Shown piece after piece: positions 37,092 through 46,480 of a stretch of DNA of 64,000 nt (its first letter is position 1; every line of letters starts with the position of its first letter). The notes beneath the pieces were generated by a model that made no database searches, was not told where the DNA came from, and saw nothing but the letters and a program-made list of their open reading frames with translations. The stretch is from assembly GCF_014650595.1 (NCBI RefSeq), contig NZ_BMVG01000035.1, positions 1 to 64,000 on the forward strand, given 5' to 3'. This stretch comes from Streptomyces alanosinicus (GTDB lineage Bacteria > Actinomycetota > Actinomycetes > Streptomycetales > Streptomycetaceae). The position numbers and the translations under genes are program-made.

Positions 37092-37553
37092 TCAGAAGAA
37101 GTAGCGGCTCACCGACTCGGCGGCGCAGACCGGCTTGTCGGTGCCCTCGCGTTCCACGGTGACCGCGGTGGTGACCTGGATCGCGTCGCCGACGTACGTG
37201 GCGTCGGCGATGCGGACGCGAGCACGGACCCGTGAGCCGGACGGCACCGGGGCGGGGAAACGTACCTTGTTCACGCCGTAGTTGACGCCCATCGTCGCGC
37301 CCTCGACGCGCATGGCGCGCGGCACGAGCACGGGCAGCAGCGACAGCGTCAGATAGCCGTGCGCGATGGTGGTGCCGAAGGGACCCGCGGCGGCCCGCTC
37401 GGGGTCGGTGTGGATCCACTGGTGGTCGCCGGTGGCGCGGGCGAACAGGTCGATGCGGTCCTGGTCGACGGTGAGCCAGTCGGTGGGGCCGAGCTCCTCG
37501 CCGACACCGGCGAGGAGCTCGTCGGAGGAGGAGAAGACGCGTACGTCGGTCAT
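37092..37553 (-). CDS. MaoC-like (R)-specific enoyl-CoA hydratase
   Basis: A 153-residue single hotdog of the NodN/MaoC type. The hydratase motif ARATGDHQWIHTDPERAAAG (Asp and His), followed by FGTTIAHGYLTLSLLP, matches the (R)-hydratase 2 consensus. It interconverts 3-hydroxyacyl and 2-enoyl thioesters. Paired with the FabG-like SDR 17 bp upstream on the same strand, it gives a reduction plus dehydration module that could act on beta-ketoacyl-CoA or -ACP intermediates made by the nearby ketosynthases. Confidence 0.9.
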   Translation of the reverse strand: MTDVRVFSSSDELLAGVGEELGPTDWLTVDQDRIDLFARATGDHQWIHTDPERAAAGPFGTTIAHGYLTLSLLPVLVPRAMRVEGATMGVNYGVNKVRFPAPVPSGSRVRARVRIADATYVGDAIQVTTAVTVEREGTDKPVCAAESVSRYFF

Positions 37554-37570
37554 GTCAGGTGCTCCCTGTC

Positions 37571-38341
37571 TCAGTTGAGCGGTCCGCCGGCGACGTACAG
37601 GACCTGCCCGGAGACGAAACCCGAGCCCGCGCCGGCCAGGTACGACACCGCGTCGGCGACGTCCTGCGGCGTGCCCACCCGGCGTACGGGGATCTGCGCG
37701 GCGCAGTCCTGCCGGAACTGCTCGAAGGTGATGCCCATGCGTTCGGCGGTCGCGGCGGTCATGTCGGTGGCGATGAAGCCGGGCGCCACCGCGTTCACGG
37801 TCACACCGAAGCGGCCGAGCTCGATGGCGAGGGTCTTGGTCAGGCCCTGCAGACCGGCCTTGGCGGTGGCGTAGTTGGCCTGACCGCGGTTGCCGAGCGC
37901 GGAGGACGAGGACAGGTTGACGATGCGGCCGAAGCCGGCGTCGACCATGTGCTTCTGCACGGCGCGGGACATCAGGAACGCGCCGCGCAGATGCACGCCC
38001 ATGACGGTGTCCCAGTCGGCGGCGGTCATCTTGAACAGCAGGTTGTCGCGGAGTACGCCCGCGTTGTTGACCAGCACGGTGGGTGCGCCGAGCCGCTCGG
38101 CGACCTCGTCGACGGCCGCCGTGACCTGCGCCTCGTCGCTGACGTCGGCGCCGACGGCGAGCGCCCGCCCGCCGGCCTTCTCGATCGCCGCGACGGTGTC
38201 GGCGCCGGCCGCCGCGTCCAGGTCGAGCACGGCCACCGCGTATCCGTCGGCGGCGAGCCGCCCGGCGGTGGCCGCGCCGATTCCTCGGGCGGCGCCCGTC
38301 ACTATGGCGGTGCGCTGCGGGGCGTCGGCGGAGTCGGTCAT
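37571..38341 (-). CDS. 3-oxoacyl thioester reductase (FabG-like SDR)
   Basis: A 256-residue classical SDR with all catalytic residues: TAIVTGAARGIGAATAGRLA, VNNAGVLRDNLLFKM, IVNLSSSSALGNRGQANYAT (Ser and Tyr, with Lys four after Tyr), and PVRRVGTPQDVADAVSYLAG. Reduces beta-ketoacyl-ACP or -CoA with NADPH. ATG 38341. First gene of a two-gene minus-strand operon with the MaoC hydratase, divergent from the tautomerase. Confidence 0.92.
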   Translation of the reverse strand: MTDSADAPQRTAIVTGAARGIGAATAGRLAADGYAVAVLDLDAAAGADTVAAIEKAGGRALAVGADVSDEAQVTAAVDEVAERLGAPTVLVNNAGVLRDNLLFKMTAADWDTVMGVHLRGAFLMSRAVQKHMVDAGFGRIVNLSSSSALGNRGQANYATAKAGLQGLTKTLAIELGRFGVTVNAVAPGFIATDMTAATAERMGITFEQFRQDCAAQIPVRRVGTPQDVADAVSYLAGAGSGFVSGQVLYVAGGPLN

Positions 38342-38640
38342 CTCTGGTCTGCCTTTCGCGGGCGTCGATGGACGTCTGTGGACGTCTGTGGACGTCTGTG
38401 GGCTTCGGTTGGCTTCAGTTGGCTTCGATGAGGCACAAGGTAGGCGGGATACGGTCCCGCGCGCCGTACCGGTGTTCCGTAAGGAACACGCGGGGGCACG
38501 TCGGTGACATTTCCCTTTTCCCGGCTCCCGGCGACCTCCTAACGTTCTGGTCATGCCGAGGCCGCACCGCCGAGCGAACAGCGAAAAGGCGGAGCCCGTC
38601 ATCAAAATGCAATTCGAGCACATTCCACCTGGAGGATGAA
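38342..38640. promoter_or_regulatory. 299-bp divergent promoter region with palindrome and short repeats
   Basis: Near the FabG side, three head-to-tail TGGACGTCTG-type 10-bp units (about 38368-38400) are followed by GTTGGCTTC-type repeats (about 38401-38427). GTGTTCC (38472-38478) and GGAACAC (38483-38489) form a perfect 7-bp inverted repeat with a 4-nt spacer. CCTAACGTTCTGG (about 38537-38549) is a candidate -10 for the rightward transcript. GGAGGA lies just before the tautomerase ATG. Confidence 0.5.
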
Positions 38641-38823
38641 ATGCCGGTTGTCACCGTGCTGCAGGGCCCCCGCGACATCGAGCTGAAGCGGGACCTCGTC
38701 ACCCGCATCACCGACTCGTTCGTCGAGTCGTACAACATTCCGGCGGAGACGGTCCAGGTGTGGTTCACCGAGGTCCCGGCCGACAGCTGGGGCGCCGCCG
38801 GCAAGCTCACCGCCGACAGCTGA
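38641..38823 (+). CDS. 4-oxalocrotonate tautomerase-family protein
   Basis: A 60-residue protein beginning Met-Pro-Val-Val-Thr-Val. Met removal would expose the catalytic Pro1 of the tautomerase superfamily. The order (beta strand, KRDLVTRITDSFVESYNIP helix, VQVWFTEVPADSWG strand and turn) matches 4-OT subunits. It would catalyse keto-enol or double-bond isomerisation of an unsaturated oxo-acid or ring intermediate. Start fixed by the mature Pro and GGAGGA. A strong terminator follows it, so it is mostly its own transcription unit. Confidence 0.88.
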   Translation: MPVVTVLQGPRDIELKRDLVTRITDSFVESYNIPAETVQVWFTEVPADSWGAAGKLTADS

Positions 38824-38838
38824 TTTCCCCTCCCTGCC

Positions 38839-38881
38839 TCGGTGCCGGGCGCCGTCCTCCCCCCGCGACGCCCGGCACCGA
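38839..38881. terminator. 13-bp hairpin terminator after tautomerase
   Basis: TCGGTGCCGGGCG (38839-38851) pairs perfectly with CGCCCGGCACCGA (38869-38881) around a 17-nt C-rich loop. No long T-tract follows, as is common in Streptomyces terminators. Confidence 0.75.
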
Positions 38882-38908
38882 CGCATGCCGTAGCCGAAGG
38901 AGTTAGCC

Positions 38909-39988
38909 GTGCCGGAATCCTGGCCGAGCTGTGGGAGAGCTGACGAGATGACCACGACGCTGCCCGAGGCACCCCCCGGTGTGGACACCGACCGGCTCTC
39001 GGACTGGCTGGACCGCCGGCTGCCCGGCGCCGGCCCGCTCACCGAGGTGCGGCCGCTGACCGGCGGGCGCTCCAATCTGACCTACCGGATCGTGTGGGGC
39101 TCGCGCACCCTGGTGCTGCGCCGTCCGCCGCTCGGCCATGTGCTCGCCACCGCCCACGACATGGCCCGCGAGTACCGGGTGCTGTCCGCCCTCGCGGGCA
39201 GCGACGTCCCGGTGCCGCCCGTGTACGGACTCTGCAACGACCCGGACGTTCTCGGTGCCCCCTTCTACGTCATGGGGTTCACCGACGGCACCACCTACCG
39301 CAGCGACGCGGAACTCGCACCGCTCGGTCCCACGTCGGCCCGGCGCGCCACCCATGCGCTCGTCGACACCCTGGCCCGTCTGCACGCCGTCGATCCGACG
39401 CGGGGGGGCCTCGGGGACTTCGGCCGCCCCGAGGGGTTCATGGCCCGGCAGGTGCGCCGCTGGCGCCGGCAGTGGGAGGACTCGCGCACCCGCGACGTCG
39501 CCGGCGCCGACGCCCTCAACGACCGTCTCGCGGCGAGCTGTCCGGCCTCCGCGCGCACCGGCCTGGTGCACGGCGACTACAAGCTCGACAACGTACTGCT
39601 GGACCGCGCCGACCCGGGCCGCGTCACCGCGGTGCTCGACTGGGAGATGGCCACGCTCGGCGACCCGCTGGCCGACCTCGGCATGCTCTGCATGTACTGG
39701 GACGGCTTCGCCGGGGTGGACCGGGCGCCCGTCGCCTCCCCCGGGGTGCTGCCGGGCTGGCCGGGGCGCGAGACGCTCGTGGAGCGTTACGCGGCGCACC
39801 ACCCCGACGGCCTCGAACACCTCGGCTGGTACACGGCGTTCGGCTTCTACAAGCTCGCCGCGATCCTGGAGGGCATCCACTGCCGCACCGTGCGCGGACT
39901 GACCGTCGGCGAGGAGAGCGCCGACCTGGCCGCGGCGGTCCCGCTCCTGGTGACCCGCGGCCACGAGGCCCTGGACACGGCGGTCTGA
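38909..39988 (+). CDS. APH/ACAD10-type phosphotransferase (LvaA-like hydroxyacyl-CoA kinase)
   Basis: A 359-residue aminoglycoside-phosphotransferase-fold kinase: TGGRSNLTYRI (nucleotide loop), VLRRPP, GLVHGDYKLDNVLLD (HGDxxxxN catalytic loop) and VLDWEMATLGDPLADLG (DWE, equivalent to the DFD metal motif). Members next to acyl-CoA dehydrogenases (ACAD10/11, LvaA) phosphorylate 4-hydroxyacyl-CoA so that phosphate can be eliminated. The downstream gene is such a dehydrogenase. GTG 38909 follows GAAGGAG; ATG 38948 is an alternative that would remove 13 residues. Confidence 0.85.
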   Translation: MPESWPSCGRADEMTTTLPEAPPGVDTDRLSDWLDRRLPGAGPLTEVRPLTGGRSNLTYRIVWGSRTLVLRRPPLGHVLATAHDMAREYRVLSALAGSDVPVPPVYGLCNDPDVLGAPFYVMGFTDGTTYRSDAELAPLGPTSARRATHALVDTLARLHAVDPTRGGLGDFGRPEGFMARQVRRWRRQWEDSRTRDVAGADALNDRLAASCPASARTGLVHGDYKLDNVLLDRADPGRVTAVLDWEMATLGDPLADLGMLCMYWDGFAGVDRAPVASPGVLPGWPGRETLVERYAAHHPDGLEHLGWYTAFGFYKLAAILEGIHCRTVRGLTVGEESADLAAAVPLLVTRGHEALDTAV

Positions 39989-40069
39989 CACACAGTCAGA
40001 CACGTGGTCTGCCCCCGGCCCCCCGCCCCTCCCCCGACCTCCCCTGTCTCGCCCGAAACGGACACACAC

Positions 40070-41287
<1,218 letters not shown>

Positions 41288-41348
41288 CCCCGGCGCCCTC
41301 AGCACCTTCCGGATCTCACCGGATCCCGTCGGCTCCCGCCGGCTCCCG

Positions 41349-41386
41349 CCGCCCCGCTCGCCTTTCGCGAGCGGGGCGGTTTTTTT
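41349..41386 (+). terminator. canonical Rho-independent terminator
   Basis: CCGCCCCGCTCG (41349-41360) pairs with CGAGCGGGGCGG (41368-41379) around a 7-nt loop, followed by seven T (41380-41386). This is the clearest intrinsic terminator in the window. Confidence 0.93.
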
Positions 41387-41406
41387 GCTGTGCGGGAATG
41401 CGACCC

Positions 41407-41443
41407 GGTACCGGCGGTACCGGGTACCGGGTTAGTCGGTACC
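41407..41443. promoter_or_regulatory. four GGTACC palindromes before KAS gene
   Basis: GGTACC occurs at 41407, 41416, 41423 and 41438, within 37 bp, mostly inside larger CCGGTACCGG-like inverted repeats. The block sits between the preceding terminator and the next start, so it is a good candidate for operator sites governing the 41.5-58.5 kb transcript. Confidence 0.5.
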
Positions 41444-41488
41444 CGGCGGCCCATGGAATCGAGCCAACTCCCGCCTAATGTTTTCTGC

Positions 41489-42811
41489 ATGACGAACAGT
41501 GAATTCAGGCGGATACACTCCGCGGATTCGGATTCGCCATTCCAGGCCTCGGACAATGAACGCGTCGTGGTCACCGGAATAGGCGTGGTCCTTCCCAATA
41601 CCCTGACGGTCGACCAGTTCTGGTCCAATATCTCCGGTGGCCGCTCCCAGGTCGGCCGGCTGACCCGGTTCGACGGCGAGCAGGCCGGCCTGCCGGTGTA
41701 CGCGGCGGCGGAGATCTCCGGCTTCGACCACCACCCGTTCCTGCCGGAGCTCACCGACGCGCACGCGGCCAAGTACTCCCGCGAGATCCTCATCACGATG
41801 TCCGCGGTGGCCGAGGCCCGCCGGGACGCGGGGCTCGTGCCCGGCGATCTCGACCCGCGCCGGCTCGGCATCGTCATGTCGTCCTCGCGCGGCCCCTTCT
41901 CCTGGTGGCGCGACGTGCTGACCGGAGCCGACCCGGACGCGTTCGGCGACAAGGGCGCCATGTTCCGCGGTCTGCCGGGCTGCCCGGCCACCCTGTCCGC
42001 GATCTACAACGGCGCCCAGGGCCTGGTCACCACCGTCTCCAACGCCTGTGTCGGCGGCCACCAGGCCATCCAGCTGGCGCTGCGCGAGCTGCGCTCCGGC
42101 GCGGCCGACGCGATGCTGGTCGGCGGCCACGAGTTCCCGATCGTGCCCGAAGTCGCCTCCTGCTACCGGGCGATGGGCCACGGCGTCCTCTCCTCCGAGC
42201 GCGACGACCCGAGCCGCGCCGTACGCCCGTACAGCAACTGCCGGGAGGGCTTCGCGCTCGGCGAGGGATCGGTCGTGCTGTGCCTGGAGCGCGAGTCGGT
42301 CGCGAAGGCCCGCGGCGCCCGCGTCTACTCCGAGATCCTCTCGGCCGCCTCGCTCAACGAGGCCGCGCACCCCACCACCATGGATCTGACCGGCAAGGTG
42401 ACCGCCTCCGTCATCGAGGACGCGCTCAACGAGGCCGGCCGCTCCGCCGATGACGTCGACTACTTCTGCGCCCACGGCACCGCCACCCGCTACAACGACA
42501 TCGCCGAGTCCCGCGCGCTGCGCGCCCTGTACCCGGAGCGGACGGTGGGGCAGCTGCCGCCGCTCAGCTCCAACAAGCCGATCTACGGCCACACGTTCGG
42601 CCTGGCCGGCGTCATCAACGTGGCGGCCACCAGCCTGATGGTCCACCACCGGACCATCGCCCCGACCATCAACTTCACCCAGCCCGACCCCGAGTGCGAC
42701 CACGACCATGTCTTCGAGGGCGCCCGGCCCGCCGAGATCGACCTCGCCGTGTCGATGTCGTTCGCCTTCGGCAGCCAGACCGCCGTCGTCGCGGTGGGAG
42801 CGCCGTCATGA
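41489..42811 (+). CDS. beta-ketoacyl synthase (KASII-type)
   Basis: A 440-residue ketosynthase with an intact triad: nucleophile in VSNACVGGHQAIQLAL (Cys about 187), first His in FCAHGTATRYND, second His in SNKPIYGHTFGLAGV. Thiolase-fold N-terminus VVVTGIGVVLPNT. It carries out decarboxylative condensation of an acyl starter with malonyl-ACP. It lacks a CLF partner next to it and is separated from the KSalpha/CLF pair by 10 kb, so it may make a dedicated chain. ATG 41489 is chosen to fit the fold; ATG 41453 is possible, and neither has a strong ribosome-binding site. Confidence 0.88.
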   Translation: MTNSEFRRIHSADSDSPFQASDNERVVVTGIGVVLPNTLTVDQFWSNISGGRSQVGRLTRFDGEQAGLPVYAAAEISGFDHHPFLPELTDAHAAKYSREILITMSAVAEARRDAGLVPGDLDPRRLGIVMSSSRGPFSWWRDVLTGADPDAFGDKGAMFRGLPGCPATLSAIYNGAQGLVTTVSNACVGGHQAIQLALRELRSGAADAMLVGGHEFPIVPEVASCYRAMGHGVLSSERDDPSRAVRPYSNCREGFALGEGSVVLCLERESVAKARGARVYSEILSAASLNEAAHPTTMDLTGKVTASVIEDALNEAGRSADDVDYFCAHGTATRYNDIAESRALRALYPERTVGQLPPLSSNKPIYGHTFGLAGVINVAATSLMVHHRTIAPTINFTQPDPECDHDHVFEGARPAEIDLAVSMSFAFGSQTAVVAVGAPS

Positions 42812-44640
42812 GCCGCCCGCTGATCGCCGCGGACGTCGACGAGCTGGTGCGGGCCCTGGTCCGCCCCGGTGACCACGTCCACCTGGCGGGCACCCCGTCG
42901 CGGCCCAACGCCCTGACGTACGCGCTGTGCCGGGTGTTCGGCGCCGACGGTCATCTGACGGTGTCGACGACCGCGGTGCACTCCTCGGCGCACGCCCTGG
43001 CGCTGTCCGGGGTCGCCGACAAGGTCATCGCGGGTTTCGCCGGGGACACCTATCCGTCACCGCGCCCCAATCCGCTCTACGCCTCTCTGCACGACGGTGA
43101 GCCGTTCACCTTCGAGGCCTGGTCACTGCTCGCCTATGTGCAGCGGCTGATCGCCGGCGCGCAGGGCGCCCCGTACGCGGTCACCGCCTCGCTCGCCGGC
43201 ACGGATCTCGCCGAGGACAAGCCGGGCGTGCTGCACCGGGTGCCCGACCCGGCCGACCCCGAGCGCGAGGTGCTGCTGCTCGAACCGCTGCGCCCGGACG
43301 TGGCGCTGGTGCACGGCGCGGTGGCCGACGAGGACGGCAACATCGCCCTGGTCCCGCCGCTCGGCGAGGGCGCCTGGTCGGCGTACGCGGCCCGCCGCGG
43401 GGTGATCGCCTCCGTCGAACGCATCGTCTCCCGCGCGGAGCTGGCGAAGATCGCCGACCGGGTCGTCATCCCGGGCCAGCGGGTGCTCGGCCTCACCGAG
43501 GCACCGCTGGGCGCGCACCCGCAGTCGCTGCGCACCGACGGCCTGGCCGGGGTGGCCGGCTACCTCGACGACTACGACTTCCTGGAGGAGATCGTCGCCT
43601 CCTGCCACGGCGAGGAGCGCGGCCGGGACTGGTACCGGGAGTGGGTCGCCGGCTGCCCCAGCCACGAGGACTACGTCCGCAAGCTCGGCGCGCGGCGCCG
43701 TCGCGCGCTCACCGAGCCGGGCACCGGTCCCGACGACGGCTACGAGGAGGAGACCCGGCTCTGGCTCGACGTGGCGGCCGCCGAACGGTCGGCCCGTGAA
43801 CAGGCCTCCGTGCACACCGTGGGAAAGGAGTCGGCAGCGCCCCCGGCACCGCGGCCCGTGCCGCAGCCCGTGCCGGTGCCCGCCACCCGGCAGGAGCGGC
43901 TGATCGTGCTCGGCGCGCGCGCCGTCGCCGACCAGGTCCGCCGCCATGGCTACGACACGCTGCTCGCCGGAATCGGCACCTCGCACATGGCGGCATGGCT
44001 CGCCGCCGAGCTGCTGCGCTCGGGCGGCCACGACGTCAAGGTCGTCGCGGAGCTGGGCATGTACGGCTTCACACCGGAACCCGGCGACGTGTACCTGTTC
44101 AGCCTGCTGCACGCGCCGCGCAGCGAGATGCTCGCCGGTATCCCCGAGATCCTCGGCGGGATGGTCGCCGCCAACCCGCGCGCCCTGGGGGTGCTGGCGG
44201 CGGCGGAGATCGACCCGACCGGCACCATCAACACCTCGCGGGGCGCCGACGGCCGCTGGCTGACCGGCTCCGGCGGCGCCAACGACATCGCCTCCAGCAC
44301 CGACTGCGTCGTCATCGCCCCGTCCTCGCGTCGCCGCTATGTCGAGCGGGTCGGCTACCGCACCAGTCCCGGCGGCCGGGTGCGCGAGGTCGTCTCCGAC
44401 TTCGGCCGCTTCACGCGGCTGGCCCCCGAGGGCGGGTTCCGGCTGGCCACCTGGCTCGGCCCCGACGACGACGCCCCGCTGGCGGACACCGCCGAGGCCC
44501 TGGAGCGGCGCGCCGCGCAGGCCGTCGCCGAGCGCACCTCCTGGCAGCCCGACGTCGCGGGGGTGAGCGCCGAAAAGCCGGTCACCGAGGAGGAGTTGAC
44601 GCTGCTGCGCGCCCTCGACCCCGACGGCCGCTACCGCTGA
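42808..44640 (+). CDS. fused class I CoA-transferase (GctA-GctB / IpdAB-like)
   Basis: A 610-residue protein joining two CoA-transferase halves. Residues 1 to about 310 resemble the alpha subunit (VRPGDHVHLAGTPSRPN, VHGAVADEDGNIAL). After a Pro/Ala linker (about 345-365), residues 370-610 resemble the beta subunit (LIVLGARAVADQVRR, VVAELGMYGF, GTINTSRGADGRWLTGSGGAND). The family transfers CoA between acids; the related IpdAB instead hydrolyses ring-opening cyclic diketone CoA esters. Which applies here is unknown. It overlaps the KAS stop (ATGA). Confidence 0.82.
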   Translation: MSRPLIAADVDELVRALVRPGDHVHLAGTPSRPNALTYALCRVFGADGHLTVSTTAVHSSAHALALSGVADKVIAGFAGDTYPSPRPNPLYASLHDGEPFTFEAWSLLAYVQRLIAGAQGAPYAVTASLAGTDLAEDKPGVLHRVPDPADPEREVLLLEPLRPDVALVHGAVADEDGNIALVPPLGEGAWSAYAARRGVIASVERIVSRAELAKIADRVVIPGQRVLGLTEAPLGAHPQSLRTDGLAGVAGYLDDYDFLEEIVASCHGEERGRDWYREWVAGCPSHEDYVRKLGARRRRALTEPGTGPDDGYEEETRLWLDVAAAERSAREQASVHTVGKESAAPPAPRPVPQPVPVPATRQERLIVLGARAVADQVRRHGYDTLLAGIGTSHMAAWLAAELLRSGGHDVKVVAELGMYGFTPEPGDVYLFSLLHAPRSEMLAGIPEILGGMVAANPRALGVLAAAEIDPTGTINTSRGADGRWLTGSGGANDIASSTDCVVIAPSSRRRYVERVGYRTSPGGRVREVVSDFGRFTRLAPEGGFRLATWLGPDDDAPLADTAEALERRAAQAVAERTSWQPDVAGVSAEKPVTEEELTLLRALDPDGRYR

Positions 44641-44722
44641 ACACCACCGCCCCGCACCGCACATCGCCCGCTCTTCTTCCACCCCTCTGCTTCCACCCCC
44701 TCATCTTCCAAGGAGCACGACC

Positions 44723-45700
44723 ATGCGCACCCGTACCGAAGGCCGTACCTGGACCGGTTCCGGCCTGAAGTTCGCCGGCCTCGGCCACTACTTCCCCCGG
44801 CACCAGCGCCGCCACGACACCGAGGTCACCATCAGTGGCCGCACCTACGGCCCGGAGGCCGCCGCCGAGCTGGGCGTGCGCAGTCTGCACGTCGCCGACG
44901 AGGACGAGACGCTGGAGTTCATGGCGGTGCGCGCCGCCGAGGCCGCCCTGGCGAACGCGGGCCGCGAGGCCGGCGAGGCGGACCTGGTGATCCTCGCGAA
45001 CTGGACCGACCGGCAGTGGATCCCGGAGATAGCCCCGGGCGTCGCCCACCAGCTGGGCGCCGACAAGGCCCTCGCGTTCGACGTGTGCGGCGCCTGCACC
45101 GGCTTCGTGCACGGCGTGCAGACCGCCGCGTCGATGCTGAGCGCGCATCCGGGCTGGCAGCGTGCCGTGGTGGTCGCCGCGGACCGGTTCACGCGCCGTG
45201 CCCGGCCCGGCACCCGCGGCCAGCTCGTCTTCGGCGACGCGGCCGGCGCGGTCGTCCTGGAGAAGGGCGACCCCGACGACCCGAGCGGGCTGCTCGACTC
45301 GGTCCTGGACTGCGACTCCACCGAGGCCGACACCGTCGCCGCCCGCCCGCCGGAGGGCTTCCTGCGCCCGAAGCCCGAACTGATCGACCTGGCCGTCCGT
45401 TCCAGCCTGCGCGTCGCCGACAACGTCCTGAGCCGCAACGAGCTGAAGACCTCCGACATCGACTGGCTGGTGCCGCACCCCGGCAACAACGCCATCCACG
45501 CCGGCGTACGCGACGGACTCGACCTGGACCCCGCCAAGTTCCTCACCAACTTCGCCACCCGCGGCAACACCGGCTGCGCCTCCATCCCGATCGCGCTGTC
45601 GGAGTTCACCGAGAGCGGTGTCCTCAACTCCGGCGATCTGGTGCTGTCCACCGCGGTCGGCTCCGGCTGGTACTACGGCGGGCTCCTGTACCGCCTGTGA
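44723..45700 (+). CDS. beta-ketoacyl synthase III family protein
   Basis: A 325-residue FabH-like enzyme. The nucleophile Cys (about 125) is in AFDVCGACTGFVHGVQ, the His in DWLVPHPGNNAIH, and the Asn in FATRGNTGCASIPIALSE. It uses an acyl-CoA rather than acyl-ACP primer to start a chain, or transfers acyl groups to alcohol or phosphate partners (CerJ-like). It is followed by HAD and AfsA genes, so it may make the beta-ketoacyl substrate for the AfsA homologue. ATG 44723 follows AAGGAGC. Confidence 0.9.
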   Translation: MRTRTEGRTWTGSGLKFAGLGHYFPRHQRRHDTEVTISGRTYGPEAAAELGVRSLHVADEDETLEFMAVRAAEAALANAGREAGEADLVILANWTDRQWIPEIAPGVAHQLGADKALAFDVCGACTGFVHGVQTAASMLSAHPGWQRAVVVAADRFTRRARPGTRGQLVFGDAAGAVVLEKGDPDDPSGLLDSVLDCDSTEADTVAARPPEGFLRPKPELIDLAVRSSLRVADNVLSRNELKTSDIDWLVPHPGNNAIHAGVRDGLDLDPAKFLTNFATRGNTGCASIPIALSEFTESGVLNSGDLVLSTAVGSGWYYGGLLYRL

Positions 45701-45760
45701 GCCCCGACTCCCTTGTCCCGTACGTCCCTTCATCCCAGCCATGTTCGCGAGGAGACCGTC

Positions 45761-46435
45761 ATGACCGCCACCGCCAACCCGTCCGCCCCGCTGGCCGTCT
45801 GGACCGACTTCGGCGGGGTGCTCACCCCGCCGGTCAGCGTCACCTTCAATGAATTCGCCGACCGTGTCGGTGTCCCGCTGTGGTCGCTCAAGGAGTCCAT
45901 GCGGATCGTCGGTGAGAAGTACGGCACCGACTCCATGGGCGCCATCGACATCCCGCTGATCGACGAGGCGACCTGGTCGAACGAGCTGGAGGACGTCCTC
46001 GGCGGCACCTTCGGCATCGTCGCGGACCTGGAGAACTTCGGCGACCGCTGGTTCGCGGGCCGGCCCGCCAACGCCGTCTGGGTCGAGGCCCTCGACGCCT
46101 TCCGCGCCCGCGGCGCGTTCGTCGGGATGCTCTCCAACCTGCCGCCGTCGTGGGTCAGGCACCGCCGCTTCATGATCGACGACAGCCACTTCGACGACAT
46201 CATCTGCTCCTTCGAGGTCGACTGCCGCAAGCCCGACCCGGAGATATTCCGGCTGGCCGCCGCCCGCGCCGGGCTCGCCCCCCACCAGTGCGTCCTCGTC
46301 GACGACCTGGAGAAGAACGTCGTCGGCGCCATGGAGGCCGGCTGGCAGGCCGTGCACTTCCACGACGCCGAACAGGCCGCCCGCCAGGTCTCCCACCTGC
46401 TCGACGCCACCTCCCCGGCCCCCGCCCTGGTCTGA
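45761..46435 (+). CDS. HAD-superfamily phosphatase (subfamily IA)
   Basis: A 224-residue HAD hydrolase. The nucleophile Asp is in VWTDFGGVLTPP; the usual second Asp is Gly, as in the DxGGV form shared with epoxide-hydrolase N-terminal phosphatases. Motif II is MLSNLP, motif III CRKPDPEIF, and motif IV CVLVDDLEKNVVGA. Probably dephosphorylates a phospho-butenolide or similar intermediate; MmfP-type HADs pair with AfsA homologues in furan and butanolide signal biosynthesis. Preceded by GGAGACC, between KASIII and AfsA genes. Confidence 0.88.
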   Translation: MTATANPSAPLAVWTDFGGVLTPPVSVTFNEFADRVGVPLWSLKESMRIVGEKYGTDSMGAIDIPLIDEATWSNELEDVLGGTFGIVADLENFGDRWFAGRPANAVWVEALDAFRARGAFVGMLSNLPPSWVRHRRFMIDDSHFDDIICSFEVDCRKPDPEIFRLAAARAGLAPHQCVLVDDLEKNVVGAMEAGWQAVHFHDAEQAARQVSHLLDATSPAPALV

Positions 46436-46480
46436 CCCGCCTCCCCCACCCGCCCCGCCACCCCGACTGGAGTTCCCGCC

